64,000 nucleotides of DNA from Carex sylvatica (taxonomy: Eukaryota; Streptophyta; Magnoliopsida; Poales; Cyperaceae): contig CAXKVR010000107.1 in NCBI GenBank assembly GCA_964058845.1, positions 1 through 64,000 of the forward strand. Direction: 5' to 3'. Below, piece after piece: positions 1 through 14,967 of this stretch. The position numbers were made by a program, and so were the translations under genes. A model generated the notes under the pieces. It was not told the origin of the DNA. It searched no databases and saw nothing but the letters and a program-made list of their open reading frames with translations. Every line of letters begins with the position of its first letter. Position 1 is the stretch's first letter.

Positions 1-959
1 AGACACTACTAGAATCCTACAAACACCTTCAATTAGAGTGTTGTATTAGGATTATAAATGCCATACTATCTTGACATTTGGAGAAACTACTAGGGTGCTC
101 CAAACACCTTCCATTGGAGTGTTGTGTTAGGATTGTAAATGCCCTATTATCTTGCAACTTGGAGAAACTTCTAGGGTACTCAAAACATCTTCAATTGGAG
201 TGTTGTATTGGGGTTGTAAATACGTTATTATATTGTCATATGGAGACAGTACTGGAGTGCTCAAACACCTTAAATTGGAGTGTTGTGTTCGGCTTGTAAA
301 TGCCCTATTATCATGCTATCTGAAGTAACTATTAGACTGCTCCAAACACCTTCAATTGGAGTGTTGAATTAGGCTTGTAAATTCCCTATTATATTTCCAT
401 CTGGAGACAATAGTAGGGGTGCACCAAACACTTTCATTTTTAGTATTGTCTTTGGGTTGTACATGCCCGGTTATCTTGCCATATAGAAACACTACTAGAG
501 TGCACCAAACACCTTCAATTGGATTATTGTATTAGGGTTGTAAATGTCCTATTATCTTGCCATATAGAGACACTACAAGAGTGCACCAAACACATTCAAT
601 TGTAGTGTTGTATTAGGCTTGTAAATGCGCTATTATCAAGTAATCTGGAGACACTACTAGACTGCTCCAAACACCTTGAATTGGAGTGCTGTATTATTTT
701 TGTAAATGCCAAATTATCTTGCTATATGGAGACACTACTAGAGTGCTCCAAATACCTTCAATTGAAGTGTTATATTAGAGTTGTAAATGCCTTATTATCC
801 AGCAATATGTAGACACTACTGAAGTTCTTCAAACACTTCAATTGGAGTGCTGTATTAGGGTTGTAAATGACCTATTATCTTGTAATTTGGAGAATCTACT
901 AGTGTGCTCCAAACACCTTCAATTGGAGTGTTGTATTAGTGTTGTAAATGCGCTATTAT

Positions 960-2200
960 CTTGACATATGAAGACATTGCTGGATTGCGCAAACACCTTC
1001 AATTGGAGGGTGGTATTAGGCTTGTTAATGTCCTATTATCTTGCAATATGGATACATTACTAGAGTGCTGTGAACACCTTCAATTGGAGTGTCGTATTAT
1101 GGTTGTAAATGACAAATTATCTTGCCATATATAGACACTACTGGAGTGCTCCAAATAGCTTAAATTGGAGTGTTTTATTAGAGTTGTAAATGCCCTATTA
1201 TCTTGCCATATAGAGACTACTAGAGTGCTTGAAACACCTTCAATTTGAGAGTTGTATTAGGGTTGTAAATGTCCTATTATATTTCCATCTCGAGACGCTA
1301 CTAGGGAGCACCAAACACTTTCATTTTGAGTTTTGTATTTGGGTTATATATGCCCTATTATCTTGCTATATAGAGACACTACTGGAGTGCACCAAACACC
1401 TTCAATTGGAGTGTTCTATTAGGCTTGTAAATGCCAAATTATCTTGTCATATAGAGACACTACTGGAGTACTCGAAATACCTTCAATTGGGGTGTTGCAT
1501 TAGAGTTATAAGTACCATATAATCTTGCAATCTAGAGACACTACTGGAGTGCCCCAAACATTTCAATTGGAGTGTTGTGTTAGTGTTGTAAATGACCTAT
1601 TATCTTGTAATCTGGAGTATCTACAGGGGTGCTCCAAACACTTTCAATTGGAGTGTTGTATTAGGGTTGTAAATGCGCTATTATCTTGCCATATGAAGAC
1701 ACTGCTGGATTGCGCAAACACCTTCAATTGGGGTGTGGTATTAGGCTTGTTAATGCCCTATTATCTTGCAATATGGAGACACTACTAGACTGCTCCGAAC
1801 ACCTTCAATTGGAGTGTCGTATTATTGTTGTCAATGCCAAATTATCTTGCCATATAGAGACACTACTAGAGTGCTCCAATAACCTTCAATTGGAGAGTTG
1901 TATTAGTGTTGTAAATGTCCTATTATATTTCCATCTGGAGACACTACTAGGGTGCACCAAACACTTTCACTTTGAGTATTGTATTTGGGTTGTACATGCC
2001 CTATTATCTTGCCATATAGAGACACTACTAGACTGCTCCGAACACCTTCAATTGGAATGTTTTATTAGGGTTGTAAAAGCCTTATTATCTTGTCATCTGG
2101 AGACACCAGTAGAGTTCTCCAAACACCTTCACTTGGAGTGTTGTATTAGGCTTGTAAAATGCCCTATTATCAAGCAATATTGAGACACTATTAGACTGCT
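960..2200 (+). repeat. Left flank block of the array, copied at the right flank
   Basis: Units here match units about 12,369 bp further right (roughly 13,330-14,500) better than they match the core. Equivalent frames begin at 1229 and 13598, and at 1525 and 13894. The expanded higher-order core therefore sits between two copies of an older block. Confidence 0.7.
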
Positions 2201-2328
2201 CCAAACACCTTAAATTGTTGTATTATTTGTGTAAATCCCAAATTATCTTGCCATATAGAGACACTACTGGAGTGCTCCAAATACCTTTAATTGGAATGTT
2301 GTATTAGGGTTGTAAATGCCATATTATC

Positions 2329-5300
2329 TTGCAATATGGAGACACTACTGGAGTGCTCCAAACATTTCAATTGGAGTGTTGTATTAGGATTGTAAATGAA
2401 CTATTATCTTGTAATCTGGAGAATCTACTAGGGTGCTCCGAACACCTCCAATTGGAGTGTTTTATTAGGATTGTAAATGCGCTATTATCTTGCCATATGA
2501 AGGCACTGCTGGATTGCGCAAACACCTTCAATTGGAGTGTGGTATTAGTCTTGTTAATACCCTATTATCTTGCAGTATGGAGACACTACTAGAGTGCTCC
2601 AAACACCTTCAATTGGAGTGTCGTATTATTGTTGTAAATGCCAAATTATCTTGCCATATAGAGACACTACTAGAGTGCTTCAAACACCTTCAATTTGAGA
2701 GTTGTATTAGGGTTGTAAATGTCCTATTATATTTCCATCTCGAGACGCTACTAGGGAGCACCAAACACATTCATTTTGAGTTTTGTATTTGGGTTGTATA
2801 TGCCCTATTATCTTGCTATATAGAGACACTACTGGAGTGCACCAAACACATTCAATTGGAGTGTTCTATTAGGCTTGTAAATGCCAAATTATCTTGTCAT
2901 ATAGAGACACTAGTAGAGTTCTCCAAACACATTCAATTGGGGTGTTGCATTAGAGTTGTAAATGCCATATTATCTTGCAATCTAGAGACACTACTGGAGT
3001 TCTCCAAACACCTTGAATTGTTGTATTATTGTGTAAATCCCAAATTATCTTGCCATATAGAGACACTACTGGAGTGCTCCAAACACCTTCAATTGGAGTG
3101 TTCTATTAGGCTTATAAATGCCAAATTATCTTGTCATATAGAGACACTACTGGAGTACTCCAAATACCTTCAATTGGGGTGTTGTGTTAGTGTGGTAAAT
3201 GACCTATTATCTTGTAATATGGAGAATCTACTAGGGTGCTCCCAACACTTTCAATTGGAGTGTTGTATTAGGGTTCTAAATGCGCTATTATCTTGCCATA
3301 TGAAGACACTGCTGGATTGCGCAAACACCTTCAATTGGAATGTGGTATTAGGCTTGTTACTGCCCTATTATCTTGCAATATGGAGACACTACTAGACTGC
3401 TCCGAACACCTTCAATTGGAGTGTCGTATTATTGTTGTCAATGCCAAATTATCTTGCCATATAGAGACACTACTGGAGTGCTCCAAACACCTTCAATTGG
3501 AGAGTTGTGGTAGGGTTGTAAATGTCCTATTATATTTCCATCTGGAGACACTACTAGGGAGCACCAAACAGTTTCATTTTGAGTTTTGTATTTGGGTTGT
3601 ATATCCCCTATTATCTTGCCATATAGAGACACTACTAGACTGCACCAAACACCTTCAATTGTTGTATTATTTGTGTAAATCCCAAATTATCCTGCCATAT
3701 AGAGACACTACTTGAGTGCTCCAAATACCTTTAATTGGAATGTTGTATTAGAGTTGTAAATGCCATATTATCTTGCAATATGGAGACACTACTGGAGTGC
3801 TCCAAACATTTCAATTGGAGTGTTGTATTAGGATTGTAAATGACCTATTATCTTGTAATCTGGAGAATCTACTAGGGTGCTCCAAACACCTCCAATTGGA
3901 GTGTTTTATTAGGATTGTAAATGCGCTATTATCTTGCCATATGAAGACACTGCTGGATTGCGCAAACACCTTCAATTGGAGTGTGGTATTAGTCTTGTTA
4001 GTACCCTATTATCTTGCAGTATGGAGACACTACTAGAGTGCTCCAAACACCTTCAATTGGAGTGTCGTATTATTGTTGTAAATGCCAAATTATCTTGCCA
4101 TATAGAGACACTACTAGAGTGCTCCAAACACCTTCAATTGGAGAGTTGTATTAGGGTTGTAAATGTACTATTATATTTCCATCTCGAGACGCTACTAGGG
4201 AGCACCAAACACATTCATTTTGAGTTTTGTATTTGGGTTGTATATGCCCTATTATCTTGCTATATAGAGACACTACTGGAGTGCACCAAACACCTTCAAT
4301 TGGAGTGTTCTATTAGGCTTGTAAATGCCAAATTATCTTGTCATATAGAGACACTAGTAGAGTTCTCCAAACACCTTCAATTGGGGTGTTGCATTAGAGT
4401 TGTAAATGCCATATTATCTTGCAATCTAGAGACACTACTGGAGTTCTCCAAACACCTTGAATTGTTGTATTATTGTGTAAATCCCAAATTATCTTGCCAT
4501 ATAGAGACACTACTGGAGTGCTCCAAATACCTTTAATTGGAATGTTTTATTAGAGTTGTAAATGCCATATTAGCTTGCAATATGGAGACACTACTGGAGT
4601 GCTCCAGACATTTCAATTGGAGTGTTGTATTAGGATGGTAAATGACCTATTATCTTGTAATCTGGAGAATCTACTAGGGTGCTCCCAACACCTCCAATTG
4701 GAGTGTTTTATTAGGATTTTAAATGCGCTATTATCTTGCCATATCAAGACACTGCTAGATTGCGCAAACACCTTCAATTGGAGTGTGGTATTAGGCTTGT
4801 TAGTACCCTATTATCTTGCAGTATGTAGACACTACTAGAGTGCTCCAAACACCTTCAATTGGAGTGTCGTATTATTGTTGTAAATGCCAAATTATCTTGC
4901 CATATAGAGACACTACTAGAGTGCTTCAAACACCTTCAATTTGAGAGTTGTATTAGGGTTGTAAATGTCCTATTATATTTCCATCTCGAGACGCTACTAG
5001 GGAGCACCAAACACTTTCATTTTGAGTTTTGTATTTGGGTTGTATATGCCCTATTATCTTGCTATATAGAGACACTACTGGAGTGCACCAAACACCTTCA
5101 ATTGTTGTATTATTTGTGTAAATCCCAAATTATCTTGCCATATAGAGACACTACTTGAGTGCTCCAAATACCTTTAATTGGAATGTTGTATTAGAGTTGT
5201 AAATGCCATATTATCTTGCAATATGGAGTCACTACTGGAGTGCTCCAAACATTTCAATTGGAGTGTTGTATTAGGATTGTAAATGACCTATTATCTTGTA

Positions 5301-8300
5301 ATCTGGAGAATCTACTAGGGTGCTCCAAACACCTCCAATTGGAGTGTTTTATTAGGATTGTAAATGCGCTATTATCTTGCCATATGAAGACACTGCTGGA
5401 TTGCGCAAACACCTTCAATTGGAGTGTGGTATTAGTCTTGTTAGTACCCTATTATCTTGCAGTATGGAGACACTACTAGAGTGCTCCAAACACCTTCAAT
5501 TGGAGTGTCGTATTATTGTTGTAAATGCCAAATTATCTTGCCATATAGAGACACTACTAGAGTACTTCAAACACCTTCAATTTGAGAGTTGTATTAGGGT
5601 TGTAAATGTCCTATTATATTTCCATCTCGAGACGCTACTAGGGAGCACCAAACACATTCATTTTGAGTTTTGTATTTGGGTTGTATGTGCCCTATTATTT
5701 TGCTATATAGAGACACTACTGGAGTGCACCAAACACCTTCAATTGGAGTGTTCTATTAGGCTTGTAAATGCCAAATTATCTTGTCATATAGAGACACTAG
5801 TAGAGTTCTCCAAACACCTTCAATTGGGGTGTTGCATTAGAGTTGTAAATGCCATATTATCTTGCAATCTAGAGACACTACTGGAGTTCTCTAAACACCT
5901 TGAATTGTTGTATTATTGTGTAAATCCCAAATTATCTTGCCATATAGAGACACTACTGGAGTGCTCCAAACATTTCAATTGGAGTGTTGTATTAGGATGG
6001 TAAATGACCTATTATCTTGTAATCTGGAGAATCTACTAGGGTGCTCCCAACACCTCCAATTGGAGTGTTTTATTAGGATTTTAAATGCGCTATTATCTTG
6101 CCATATCAAGACACTGCTGGATTGCGCAAACACCTTCAATTGGAGTGTGGTATTAGGCTTGTTAGTACCCTATTATCTTGCAGTATGTAGACACTACTAG
6201 AGTGCTCCAAACACCTTCAATTGGAGTGTCGTATTATTGTTGTAAATGCCAAATTATCTTGCCATATAGAGACACTACTAGAGTGCTTCAAACACCTTCA
6301 ATTTGAGAGTTGTATTAGGGTTGTAAATGTCCTATTATATTTTCATCTCGAGACGCTGCTAGGGAGCACCAAACACCTTCAATTGGAGTGTTCTATTAGG
6401 CTTATAAATGCCAAATTATCTTGTCATATAGAGACACTACTGGAGTACTCCAAATACCTTCAATTGGGGTGTTGTGTTAGTGTGGTAAATGACCTATTAT
6501 CTTGTAATATGGAGAATCTACTAGGGTGCTCCCAACACTTTCAATTGGAGTGTTGTATTAGGGTTCTAAATGCGCTATTATCTTGCCATATGAAGACACT
6601 GCTGGATTGCGCAAACACCTTCAATTGGAATGTGGTATTAGGCTTGTTACTGCCCTATTATCTTGCAATATGGAGACACTACTAGACTGCTCCGAACACC
6701 TTCAATTGGAGTGTCGTATTATTGTTGTAAATGCCAAATTATCTTGCCATATAGAGACACTACTGGAGTGCTCCAAACACCTTCAATTTGAGAGTTGTAT
6801 TAGGGTTGTAAATGTCCTATTATATTTCCATCTCGAGACGCTACTAGGGAGCACCAAACACTTTCATTTTGAGTTTTGTATTTGGGTTGTATATGCCCTA
6901 TTATCTTGCTATATAGAGACACTACTGGAGTGCACCAAACACCTTCAATTGTTGTATTATTTGTGTAAATCCCAAATTATCCTGCCATATAGAGACACTA
7001 CTTGAGTGCTCCAAATACCTTTAATTGGAATGTTGTATTAGAGTTGTAAATGCCATATTATCTTGCAATATGGAGTCACTACTGGAGTGCTCCAAACATT
7101 TCAATTGGAGTGTTGTATTAGGATTGTAAATGACCTATTATCTTGTAATCTGGAGAATCTACTAGGGTGCTCCAAACACCTCCAATTGGAGTGTTTTATT
7201 AGGATTGTAAATGCGCTATTATCTTGCCATATGAAGACACTGCTGGATTGCGCAAACACCTTCAATTGGAGTGTGGTATTAGTCTTGTTAGTACCCTATT
7301 ATCTTGCAGTATGGAGACACTACTAGAGTGCTCCAAACACCTTCAATTGGAGTGTCGTATTATTGTTGTAAATGCCAAATTATCTTGCCATATAGAGACA
7401 CTACTAGAGTACTTCAAACACCTTCAATTTGAGAGTTGTATTAGGGTTGTAAATGTCCTATTATATTTCCATCTCGAGACGCTACTAGGGAGCACCAAAC
7501 ACATTCATTTTGAGTTTTGTATTTGGGTTGTATGTGCCCTATTATTTTGCTATATAGAGACACTACTGGAGTGCACCAAACACCTTCAATTGGAGTGTTC
7601 TATTAGGCTTGTAAATGCCAAATTATCTTGTCATATAGAGACACTAGTAGAGTTCTCCAAACACCTTCAATTGGGGTGTTGCATTAGAGTTGTAAATGCC
7701 ATATTATCTTGCAATCTAGAGACACTACTGGAGTTCTCTAAACACCTTGAATTGTTGTATTATTGTGTAAATCCCAAATTATCTTGCCATATAGAGACAC
7801 TACTGGAGTGGTCCAAACATTTCAATTCGAGTGTTGTATTAGGATGGTAAATGACCTATTATCTTGTAATCTGGAGAATCTACTAGGGTGCTCCCAACAC
7901 CTCCAATTGGAGTGTTTTATTAGGATTTTAAATGCGCTATTATCTTGCCATATCAAGACACTGCTGGATTGCGCAAACACCTTCAATTGGAGTGTGGTAT
8001 TAGGCTTGTTAGTACCCTATTATCTTGCAGTATGTAGACACTACTAGAGTGCTCCAAACACCTTCAATTGGAGTGTCGTATTATTGTTGTAAATGCCAAA
8101 TTATCTTGCCATATAGAGACACTACTAGAGTGCTTCAAACACCTTCAATTTGAGAGTTGTATTAGGGTTGTAAATGTCCTATTATATTTTCATCTCGAGA
8201 CGCTGCTAGGGAGCACCAAACACCTTCAATTGGAGTGTTCTATTAGGCTTATAAATGCCAAATTATCTTGTCATATAGAGACACTACTGGAGTACTCCAA

Positions 8301-11300
8301 ATACCTTCAATTGGGGTGTTGTGTTAGTGTGGTAAATGACCTATTATCTTGTAATATGGAGAATCTACTAGGGTGCTCCCAACACTTTCAATTGGAGTGT
8401 TGTATTAGGGTTCTAAATGCGCTATTATCTTGCCATATGAAGACACTGCTGGATTGCGCAAACACCTTCAATTGGAATGTGGTATTAGGCTTGTTACTGC
8501 CCTATTATCTTGCAATATGGAGACACTACTAGACTGCTCCGAACACCTTCAATTGGAGTGTCGTATTATTGTTGTCAATGCCAAATTATCTTGCCATATA
8601 GAGACACTACTGGAGTGCTCCAAACACCTTCAATTGGAGAGTTGTGGTAGGGTTGTAAATGTCCTATTATATTTCCATCTGGAGACACTACTAGGGAGCA
8701 CCAAACAGTTTCATTTTGAGTTTTGTATTTGGGTTGTATATCCCCTATTATCTTGCCATATAGAGACACTACTAGACTGCACCAAACACCTTCAATTGTT
8801 GTATTATTTGTGTAAATCCCAAATTATCCTGCCATATAGAGACACTACTTGAGTGCTCCAAATACCTTTAATTGGAATGTTGTATTAGAGTTGTAAATGC
8901 CATATTATCTTGCAATATGGAGACACTACTGGAGTGCTCCAAACATTTCAATTGGAGTGTTGTATTAGGATTGTAAATGACCTATTATCTTGTAATCTGG
9001 AGAATCTACTAGGGTGCTCCAAACACCTCCAATTGGAGTGTTTTATTAGGATTGTAAATGCGCTATTATCTTGCCATATGAAGACACTGCTGGATTGCGC
9101 AAACACCTTCAATTGGAGTGTGGTATTAGTCTTGTTAGTACCCTATTATCTTGCAGTATGGAGACACTACTAGAGTGCTCCAAACACCTTCAATTGGAGT
9201 GTCGTATTATTGTTGTAAATGCCAAATTATCTTGCCATATAGAGACACTACTAGAGTACTTCAAACACCTTCAATTTGAGAGTTGTATTAGGGTTGTAAA
9301 TGTCCTATTATATTTCCATCTCGAGACGCTACTAGGGAGCACCAAACACATTCATTTTGAGTTTTGTATTTGGGTTGTATATGCCCTATTATCTTGCTAT
9401 ATAGAGACACTACTGGAGTGCACCAAACACCTTCAATTGGAGTGTTCTATTAGGCTTGTAAATGCCAAATTATCTTGTCATATCGAGACACTAGTAGAGT
9501 TCTCCAAACACCTTCAATTGGGGTGTTGCATTAGAGTTGTAAATGCCATATTATCTTGCAATCTAGAGACACTACTGGAGTTCTCCAAACACCTTGAATT
9601 GTTGTATTATTGTGTAAATCCCAAATTATCTTGCCATATAGAGACACTACTGGAGTGCTCCAAATACCTTTAATTGGAATGTTTTATTAGAGTTGTAAAT
9701 GCCATATTATCTTGCAATATGGAGACACTACTGGAGTGCTCCAAACATTTCAATTGGAGTGTTGTATTAGGATGGTAAATGACCTATTATCTTGTAATCT
9801 GGAGAATCTACTAGGGTGCTCCCAACACCTCCAATTGGAGTGTTTTATTAGGATTTTAAATGCGCTATTATCTTGCCATATCAAGACACTGCTGGATTGC
9901 GCAAACACCTTCAATTGGAGTGTGGTATTAGGCTTGTTAGTACCCTATTATCTTGCAGTATGTAGACACTACTAGAGTGCTCCAAACACCTTCAATTGGA
10001 GTGTCGTATTATTGTTGTAAATGCCAAATTATCTTGCCATATAGAGACACTACTAGAGTGCTTCAAACACCTTCAATTTGAGAGTTGTATTAGGGTTGTA
10101 AATGTCCTATTATATTTTCATCTCGAGACGCTACTAGGGAGCACCAAACACCTTCAATTGGAGTGTTCTATTAGGCTTGTAAATGCCAAATTATCTTGTC
10201 ATATAGAGACACTACTGGAGTACTCCAAATACCTTCAATTGGGGTGTTGCATTAGAGTTGTGAATGCCATATAATCTTGCAATCTAGAGACACTACTGGA
10301 GTGCTCCAAACATTTCAATTGGGGTGTTGTGTTAGTGTTGTAAATGACCTATTATCTTGTAATATGGAGAATCTACTAGGGTGCTCCCAACACTTTCAAT
10401 TGGAGTGTTGTATTAGGGTTCTAAATGCGCTATTATCTTGCCATATGAAGACACTGCTGGATTGCGCAAACACCTTCAATTGGAATGTGGTATTAGGCTT
10501 GTTACTGCCTTATTATCTTGCAATATGGAGACACTACTAGACTGCTCCGAACACCTTCAATTGGAGTGTCGTATTATTGTTGTCAATGCCAAATTATCTT
10601 GCCATATAGAGACACTACTGGAGTGCTCCAAACACCTTCAATTGGAGAGTTGTGGTAGGGTTGTAAATGTCCTATTATATTTCCATCTGGAGACACTACT
10701 AGGGAGCACCAAACAGTTTCATTTTGAGTTTTGTATTTGGGTTGTATATCCCCTATTATCTTGCCATATAGAGACACTACTAGACTGCACCAAACACCTT
10801 CAATTGTTGTATTATTTGTGTAAATCCCAAATTATCCTGCCATATAGAGACACTACTTGAGTGCTCCAAATACCTTTAATTGGAATGTTGTATTAGAGTT
10901 GTAAATGCCATATTATCTTGCAATATGGAGACACTACTGGAGTGCTCCAAACATTTCAATTGGAGTGTTGTATTAGGATTGTAAATGACCTATTATCTTG
11001 TAATCTGGAGAATCTACTAGGGTGCTCCAAACACCTCCAATTGGAGTGTTTTATTAGGATTGTAAATGCGCTATTATCTTGCCATATGAAGACACTGCTG
11101 GATTGCGCAAACACCTTCAATTGGAGTGTGGTATTAGTCTTGTTAGTACCCTATTATCTTGCAGTATGGAGACACTACTAGAGTGCTCCAAACACCTTCA
11201 ATTGGAGTGTCGTATTATTGTTGTAAATGCCAAATTATCTTGCCATATAGAGACACTACTAGAGTACTTCAAACACCTTCAATTTGAGAGTTGTATTAGG

Positions 11301-12484
11301 GTTGTAAATGTCCTATTATATTTCCATCTCGAGACGCTACTAGGGAGCACCAAACACATTCATTTTGAGTTTTGTATTTGGGTTGTATATGCCCTATTAT
11401 CTTGCTATATAGAGACACTACTGGAGTGCACCAAACACCTTCAATTGGAGTGTTCTATTAGGCTTGTAAATGCCAAATTATCTTGTCATATCGAGACACT
11501 AGTAGAGTTCTCCAAACACCTTCAATTGGGGTGTTGCATTAGAGTTGTAAATGCCATATTATCTTGCAATCTAGAGACACTACTGGAGTTCTCCAAACAC
11601 CTTGAATTGTTGTATTATTGTGTAAATCCCAAATTATCTTGCCATATAGAGACACTACTGGAGTGCTCCAAATACCTTTAATTGGAATGTTTTATTAGAG
11701 TTGTAAATGCCATATTATCTTGCAATATGGAGACACTACTGGAGTGCTCCAAACATTTCAATTGGAGTGTTGTATTAGGATGGTAAATGACCTATTATCT
11801 TGTAATCTGGAGAATCTACTAGGGTGCTCCAAACACCTCCAATTGGAGTGTTTTATTAGGATTTTAAATGCGCTATTATCTTGCCATATGAAGACACTGC
11901 TGGATTGCGCAAACACCTTCAATTGGAGTGTGGTATTAGTCTTATTAGTACCCTATTATCTTGCAGTATGGAGACACTACTAGAGTGCTCCAAACACCTT
12001 CAATTGGAGTGTCGTATTATTGTTGTAAATGCCAAATTATCTTGCCATATAGAGACACTACTAGAGTGCTCCAAACACCTTCAATTTGAGAGTTGTATTA
12101 GGGTTGAAAATGTCCTATTATATTTCCATCTCGAGACGCTACTAGGGAGCACGAAACACTTTCATTTTGAGTTTTGTATTTGGGTTGTATATGCCATATT
12201 ATCTTGCTATATAGAGACACTACTGGAGTGCACCAAACACCTTCAATTTGAGTGTTCTATTAGGCTTGTAAATGCCAAATTATCTTGTCATATAGAGACA
12301 CTAGTAGAGTTCTCCAAACACCTTCAATTGGGGTGTTGCATTAGAGTTGTAAATGCCATATTATCTTGCAATCTAGAGACACTACTGGAGTGCTCCAAAC
12401 ACCTTGAATTGTTGTATTATTTGTGTAAATCCCAAATTATCTTGCCATATAGAGACACCACTGGATTGCTCCAAATACCTTTAA
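2329..12484 (+). repeat. Higher-order repeat core of the 81-bp array
   Basis: The same anchor unit, translating as MQYG(D/V)TTGVLQTFQ, starts at 2329, 3773, 5216, 7063, 8910 and 10918. Spacings are 1444, 1443, 1847, 1847 and 2008 bp. Blocks 5216-7062 and 7063-8909 are almost identical. A 140-codon frame is identical in translation at 3293-3715, 8430-8852 and 10438-10860. This is typical of recent unequal exchange of multi-unit blocks. Confidence 0.9.
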
Positions 12485-14967
12485 TTGGAATGTTGTATTA
12501 GGATTGTAAATGACCTATTATCTTGTAATCTGGAGAATCTACTAGGGTGCTCCAAACACCTCCAATTGGAGTGTTTTATTAGGATTGTAAATGCGCTATT
12601 ATCTTGCCATATGAAGACACTGCTGGATTGCGCAAACACCTTCAATTGGAGTGTGGTATTAGTCTTGTTAGTACCCTATTATCTTGCAGTATGGAGACAC
12701 TACTAGAGTGCTCCAAACACCTTCAATTGGAGTGTCGTATTATTGTTGTAAATGCCAAATTATCTTGCCATATAGAGACACTACTAGAGTGCTCCAAACA
12801 CCTTCAATTTGAGAGTTGTATTAGGGTTGAAAATGTCCTATTATATTTCCATCTCGAGACGCTACTAGGGAGCACGAAACACTTTCATTTAGAGTTTTGT
12901 ATTTGGGTTGTATATGCCATATTATCTTGTTATATAGAGACACTACTGGAGTGCACCAAACACCTTCAATTTGAGTGTTCTATTAGGCTTGTGAATGCCA
13001 AATTATCTTGTCATATAGAGACACTAGTAGAGTTCTCCAAACACCTTCAATTGGGGTGTTGCATTTGAGTTGTAAATGCCATATTATCTTGCAATCTAGA
13101 GACACTACTGGAGTGCTCCAAATATTTCAATTGGAGTGTTGTGTTAGTGTTGTAAATGACCTATTATCTTGTAATCTGGAGAATCTACTAGGGTGCTCCA
13201 AACACTTTCAATTGGAGTGTTGTATTAGGATTGTAAATGCGCTATTATCTTGCCATATGAAGACACTGCTGGATTGCGCAAACACCTTCAATTGGAGTGT
13301 GGTATTAGGCTTGTTAATGCCCTATTATCTTACAATATGGAGACATTGCTGGATTGCGCAAACATCTTCAATTGGAGGGTGGTATTAGGCTTGTTAATGT
13401 CTTATTATCTTGCAATATGGATACATTACTAGAGTGCTCTGAAAACCTTCAATTGGAGTGTCATATTATGGTTGTAAATGACAAATTATCTTGCCATATA
13501 TAGACACTACTGGAGTGCTCCAAATAGCTTAAATTGGAGTGTTTTATTAGAGTTGTAAATGCCCTATTATCTTGCCATATAGAGACTACTAGAGTGCTTG
13601 AAACACCTTCAATTTGAGAGTTGTATTAGGGTTGTAAATGTCCTATTATATTTCCATCTCGAGACGCTACTAGGGAGCACCAAACACTTTCATTTTGAGT
13701 TTTGTATTTGGGTTATATATGCCCTATTATCTTGCTATGTAGAGACACTACTGGAGTGCACCAAACACCTTCAATTGGAGTGTTCTATTAGGCTTGTAAA
13801 TGCCATATTATCTTGTCATATAGAGACACTACTGGAGTACTCGAAATACCTTCAATTGGGGTGTTGCATTAGAGTTATAAATGTCATATTATCTTGCAAT
13901 CTAGAGACACTACTGGAGTGCCCCAAACATTTCAATTGGAGTGTTGTGTTAGTGTTGTAAATGACCTATTATCTTGTAATCTGGAGTATCTACTAGGGTG
14001 CTCCAAACACTTTCAATTGGAGTGTTGTATTAGGGTTGTAAATGCGCTATTATCTTTCCATATGAAGACACTGCTGGATTGCGCAAACACCTTCAATTGG
14101 GGTGTGGTATTAGGCTTGTTAATGCCCTATTATCTTGCAATATGGAGACACTACTAGACTGCTCCGAACACCTTCAATTGGAGTGTCGTATTATTGTTGT
14201 CAATGCCAAATTATCTTGCCATATAGAGACACTACTAGAGTGCTCCAAACACCTTCAATTGGAGAGTTGTATTAGTGTTGTAAATGTCCTATTATATTTC
14301 CATCTGGAGACCCAACTAGGGTGCACCAAACACCTTCAATTGGAGAGTTGTATTAAGGTTGTAAATGCCCTATTATATTTCCATCTGGAGACACTACTAG
14401 ACGTCTCCAAACACCTTCAATTGGAATGTTTTATTAGGGTTGTAAAAGCCTTATTATCTTGCCATCTGGAGACACTACTAGAGTTCTCCAAACACCTTAA
14501 TGTCGAGTGTTGTATTAGGGTTATAAATACCCCATTTTCTAGCCATATAGAGACACTTCTATAGTGCTCTAAACACCTTCAATTGGAGTGTTGTATTAGG
14601 GTTGTAGAAGTCCTATTATCTTGCCATATAGAAACACCACTGGAGTGCTCAAAAACCTTCAATTTGAGTGTTGTATTAGGGTTATTAATGCCCTGTTATC
14701 TTGCCATATGGAGACACCACAAGAGTGCTCCAACATCTTCAATTGGAATGTTGTATTAGGATTGTAAATACCTTATTATGTTTCAATATGGAGACACCAC
14801 TAGGGTGCTCCAAACATCTTCAATTGGTTTATTGTATAAGGGTTGTAAATGCCCTATTATCTTGCCATATAGAGACACTACTAGAGTGCACCAAACATGA
14901 TGAACATAATTGTTGTCCAAGTTTAGATGTTGTTTGGGGACAAGCAAGGTTTAAGCTTATGGGAATT

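Larger units (their letters stand above)
1..14897 (+). repeat. 81-bp tandem satellite array, about 184 units
   Basis: A unit of about 81 bp repeats without interruption from the window edge. Landmarks in each unit are GAGACACTACTAGAGTGC, then CCAAACACCTTCAATTGGAG, then TGTTGTATTAGGGTTGTAAATG, here split as TGTTGTATTAGG and GTTGTAAATG, then CTATTATCTTGCCATAT. Some units are shortened by about 9-12 bp where the TTGGAG part is missing. Because 81 is a multiple of three, frames stay open for up to 301 codons, giving a Cys/Leu-rich 27-residue peptide repeat. Stops recur and no start context, intron or domain is visible, so I read this as satellite rather than gene. The right edge at 14,897 touches an LTR terminus. 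The left edge lies outside the window. Confidence 0.95.

Noticed and set aside
3438..10777. Repeated 64-codon minus-strand frames at 3438, 8575 and 10583
   Set aside because: Identical because the satellite blocks are copies; antisense shadows of the repeat.
1..14897. CRISPR-like array
   Set aside because: Units are contiguous with no unique spacers, and the window is plant nuclear DNA.
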